Of a stretch of DNA of 41,834 nucleotides, positions 41,548 to 41,834 are shown piece by piece (the stretch's first letter is position 1; each line of letters opens with the position of its first letter). Both the position numbers and the translations under genes were made by a program. This DNA comes from Segatella hominis (lineage in GTDB: Bacteria > Bacteroidota > Bacteroidia > Bacteroidales > Bacteroidaceae): contig NZ_SGVY01000034.1 in NCBI RefSeq assembly GCF_004535825.1, positions 1-41,834 of the forward strand, given 5' to 3'. Under the pieces are notes generated by a model. It was not told the DNA's origin, made no database searches, and worked only from the letters and a program-made list of their open reading frames with translations.

Positions 41548-41563
41548 AATGCAACACCTTTTT
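41526..41563. terminator. Terminator of the AraC-type gene
   Basis: AAAAAGGTGTTGCATT (41526-41541) pairs perfectly with AATGCAACACCTTTTT (41548-41563) around a 6-nt loop. It has a T-run on both strands. The regulator's TAG stop (41543-41545) lies in the loop. Confidence 0.8.
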
Positions 41564-41626
41564 GTCGTTTTGTGAGACTCTCCACTCTGTTGGAGAACAG
41601 CCTTCTTTGTTCTTGAAGATGCGGTA
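41543..41626 (-). CDS. Last exon of an AraC-family regulator, interrupted by a group II intron
   Basis: After the intron's 3' end the sequence reads YRIFKNKEGCSPTEWRVSQN and stops at 41543-41545. RIFKxxxGxSPTEWR is the classic end of the second helix-turn-helix of AraC/XylS regulators. The upstream exon and the rest of the gene lie beyond the window. Whether the gene works depends on intron splicing. Confidence 0.6.
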   Translation of the reverse strand, partial: YRIFKNKEGCSPTEWRVSQNDKKVLHS

Positions 41627-41834
41627 ATCGGGTAGAAGGTAAATGCTAATCATAAAAGGCATTTGCCTCCTATTTTCACATTTACCGACCTCCCACACCA
41701 CCGTACATGCGGTTCCGCATACGGCGGTTTCGTGCTTTCTCATCTTGCGATGTGTGGCAAGTTGATTTCAGTTATCCCTATGAGTAGCGTCACTTCTATC
41801 CTATTGTCGGATTCCGTCCTATCGTCTTGGATAG
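41627..41834 (-). mobile_element. 3' end of a group II intron (domains V and VI)
   Basis: On the minus strand domain V is at 41728-41697: ACCGCCGT / ACGGTGGT basal stem with a CGC-type triad, ATGCGG / GCATGT upper part. It is followed by GTGTGGGAGG. Domain VI follows as TCGGTAAATG (from about 41690) paired with CATTTACC...CCGA, with an unpaired A at 41633, seven bases from the 3' end, fitting the branch point. The intron ends CTACCCGAT at 41627. The reverse transcriptase ORF would lie beyond the window; the remaining bases (41729-41834) show no RT motif. Confidence 0.75.

Noticed and set aside
41483-41563. Possible CRISPR array
   Set aside because: The three repeats are directly adjacent with no spacers, and one forms a terminator.

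Overview
The window looks like a chromosomal piece of a gut or oral Bacteroidales bacterium, most likely Prevotellaceae (Prevotella/Segatella). This rests on several things visible in the sequence. There are Bacteroidota-type promoters (TTTG or TTG, about 20 nt, then TAnnTTTG) in front of many genes, and starts mostly lack a Shine-Dalgarno. Lipoproteins carry acidic surface-export residues after the lipobox Cys (CSSDNDD, CSSDDD, CSSDEE). TonB-dependent receptors of several types, a C10 (streptopain-like) protease and a BspA-type repeat protein with a T9SS-like C-terminus are present. No rRNA, tRNA or CRISPR array was seen. All motif counts, alignments and family assignments were made by eye, without database searches.

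Layout. (1) 1-500: a gene end and a very long hairpin. (2) 496-4828, minus: a C10 protease operon (DUF3244 protein, protease, lipoprotein) and, upstream of it, its likely regulator, a membrane-spanning TPR-HTH protein. A GTCTAAATT-like motif occurs four times around the regulator gene. (3) 4829-6786: gene-poor scar land with a frameshifted, deleted SusC remnant, a palindromic repeat and an orphan promoter element. (4) 6787-16222, minus: a haem/iron acquisition cluster (LRR lipoprotein, calycin-like protein, lipoprotein, HmuR-like receptor, HmuY, two paralogous polytopic membrane proteins, PepSY-TM protein). (5) 16328-18900, minus: a second, OMP_b-brl-type TonB receptor. (6) 19386-24168, plus: a TonB receptor and beta-helix surface lipoprotein pair, ending in a textbook terminator. 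(7) 24190-26300: gene stubs, pabB-pabC (p-aminobenzoate for folate), and a second orphan promoter element. (8) 26500-33786, plus: a six-gene operon (SPFH/zinc-ribbon protein, 4-TM protein, coiled-coil membrane protein with acidic tail, two paralogous helical proteins, a bactofilin-like beta-solenoid protein). It converges on asd followed by a MoxR/RavA-type AAA+ ATPase gene. (9) 36219-38460, plus: two tandem Rpn/PDDEXK nuclease-transposase genes with near-identical promoters, C-terminal tails and terminator hairpins. (10) 38540-41469, minus: a BspA-type surface protein between two small ORFs, with a G8 tract at its 5' end that may phase-vary the start. (11) 41483-41834: the last exon of an AraC-type regulator interrupted by a group II intron, of which only domains V-VI and the 3' splice site lie in the window.

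The most promising candidate for an undescribed system is region 8. An SPFH membrane-scaffold protein with four zinc ribbons, coiled-coil membrane proteins, a duplicated helical protein and a polymer-type beta-helix protein form one tight operon facing a MoxR ATPase that lacks the usual VWA partner. I read it as a membrane-associated scaffold or stress assembly, but nothing in the sequence fixes its function. Secondary candidates are the Rpn pair with homogenised tails, the phase-variable BspA start, the orphan promoter elements with micro-ORFs, and the repeated motif around the TPR-HTH regulator.
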